This document shows, one piece after another, positions 63,350 to 64,000 of a stretch of 64,000 nucleotides of DNA. The first letter of the stretch is position 1; each line of letters begins with the position of its first letter. The notes under the pieces were generated by a model, which saw nothing but the letters and a program-made list of their open reading frames with translations, was not told the origin of the DNA and did no database searches. This DNA comes from Halomonas litopenaei (GTDB lineage: Bacteria > Pseudomonadota > Gammaproteobacteria > Pseudomonadales > Halomonadaceae), in assembly GCF_003045775.1 (NCBI RefSeq), contig NZ_PXNS01000001.1, positions 806,001 through 870,000 on the forward strand, given 5' to 3'. Made by a program: the position numbers and the translations under genes.

Positions 63350-63399
63350 GCCGTCTTCCAGTGCCACAAGGCTAGCCGTCTTCCAGCACCACCAGGCCG
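63350..63399. repeat. 25-bp imperfect duplication at a gene 3' end
   Basis: GCCGTCTTCCAG followed by 13 similar bases occurs at 63350-63374 and again at 63375-63399 (20 of 25 identical). The second unit is the last codons of the beta-propeller gene; the first carries its stop and lies beyond it. Confidence 0.7.
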
Positions 63400-64000
63400 T
63401 AGCTGCCGAGCTCCGGCAGTCCGCCTGCACTGGTGCGCAGCGATAGACCACCATCCTCGGCGACATCGAAGGCCATCACCTGGCCGGTGTTGCCGACCAG
63501 CTGATAGAGGGTGTCGCCGTCGGGGCTCAGCGCCATGTCCGAGAAGAACAGCAATTCGCCGTCGTCCTTGTAGGCGGTAGCATCCTCGAGGGCGATGCTG
63601 CCGTCCGGTTTGACGCTGTAGCGGCTGATGGAACTCGACAGAGCGTTGGCGGTGTAGAGGGTGTCGCCGTCGGCGTTCAGCGCGACCCAGCAGTTGGCGA
63701 TCTCGCCTCCTTCCATGGCAGCGCCGGTCAGGGCGTCGGCGGTCTTCAGGGTGAGTCCGCCCTGATCATCCAGCACATAGCTCGAGACCGAGCTGGTCTG
63801 CCAGCTGTAGAGCGGGCTCTGGGGTACCTTGTCGGCCTCTTCACGCAGGCCGAACTCCGGCGTCAGGAAGCGTGCCTCCGACATCAACAGGGTCTCGCCC
63901 TGGTCCCCCTGGCCGATGGCGAAGCCCACCGGTATGGCGTGGAAGCGTTCGGCCGGCGCACGCGGGCTGTCCACGCTGGCGATCGGATCGGCGGACAGAC
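63372..64000 (-). CDS. Beta-propeller (lactonase/YncE-like) protein, C-terminal part
   Basis: At least 209 residues are present; the frame is still open at the window edge, so the N-terminus lies outside. Repeated blades with NADGDTLYTANALSSSISRYSV and SPDGDTLYQLVGNTGQVMAFDV are typical of seven-bladed YncE/6-phosphogluconolactonase-like propellers. The function cannot be set from this part. If it is a lactonase, it could act on the lactone made by the neighbouring glucose dehydrogenase, but this is speculative. Confidence 0.65.
   Translation of the reverse strand, partial: LSADPIASVDSPRAPAERFHAIPVGFAIGQGDQGETLLMSEARFLTPEFGLREEADKVPQSPLYSWQTSSVSSYVLDDQGGLTLKTADALTGAAMEGGEIANCWVALNADGDTLYTANALSSSISRYSVKPDGSIALEDATAYKDDGELLFFSDMALSPDGDTLYQLVGNTGQVMAFDVAEDGGLSLRTSAGGLPELGSYGLVVLEDG

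Overview
The window is a high-GC chromosomal segment of a gammaproteobacterium. Gene content points to a Halomonadaceae-like halophile (Halomonas/Chromohalobacter type); this is an inference from gene families, not a database match. Signs include a separate trpGDC operon with its own leader peptide, a CPA-type Na+/H+ antiporter, and an assimilatory nitrate cluster of the nasT-nasS/nasA/nirBD kind. There are no rRNA or tRNA genes, no CRISPR array, no prophage and no complete insertion sequence.

Layout: 1-2834 is the end of trpE and an attenuator-controlled trpGDC operon. 2831-24100 is mostly single-gene housekeeping and transport: antiporter, YdiJ dehydrogenase, serS, SIMPL protein, AI-2E permease, PhoD phosphatase, cation diffusion facilitator, FMN glutamate synthase-like protein, cold-shock protein, SLC13 permease, esterase, diguanylate cyclase and PhoH. 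24412-35206 is a nitrate/nitrite assimilation island. nasT-nasS (sensor/antiterminator) and then a FAD reductase, nirB and nirD run on the minus strand. nasA and a uroporphyrinogen methyltransferase run divergently on the plus strand. The matching NNP nitrate transporter lies apart at 44858-46207. 35225-40491 is a chaperone-usher fimbrial operon. 40890-50599 holds a phospholipase D lipoprotein, a GFA protein, a peroxiredoxin, an SDR, the nitrate transporter, two divergent L,D-transpeptidases and a lone polyamine-binding protein. 50718-54481 has a two-subunit molybdenum hydroxylase and an IalB protein. 54911-59900 includes an arylamine acetyltransferase, YgjV and an arsenate resistance set (arsC, arsenate-associated GAPDH, arsJ, arsR). 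60082-64000 has a PQQ glucose dehydrogenase, a membrane protein and a truncated beta-propeller gene.

How the genes work together: nitrate is imported by NarK, reduced by NasA with electrons from the FAD reductase, and reduced to ammonium by NirBD, whose siroheme depends on the methyltransferase encoded with nasA. NasS and NasT should sense nitrate. I find a two-hairpin ANTAR-target RNA motif (hexaloops with A at position 1 and G at position 4), overlapping a terminator, in the leaders of BOTH divergent nitrate operons. Sigma-54-type promoters lie upstream of each, and an exact GCACC-N5-GGTGC NtrC-like site lies upstream of nasA. The arsenate set makes and exports 1-arseno-3-phosphoglycerate.

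The most unusual structural signal is a roughly 155-bp miniature inverted-repeat element present in four versions: two full, one with its internal hairpin deleted, one collapsed to its ends. Each version abuts the stop codon of a gene, at a CTAG or TTAG site.
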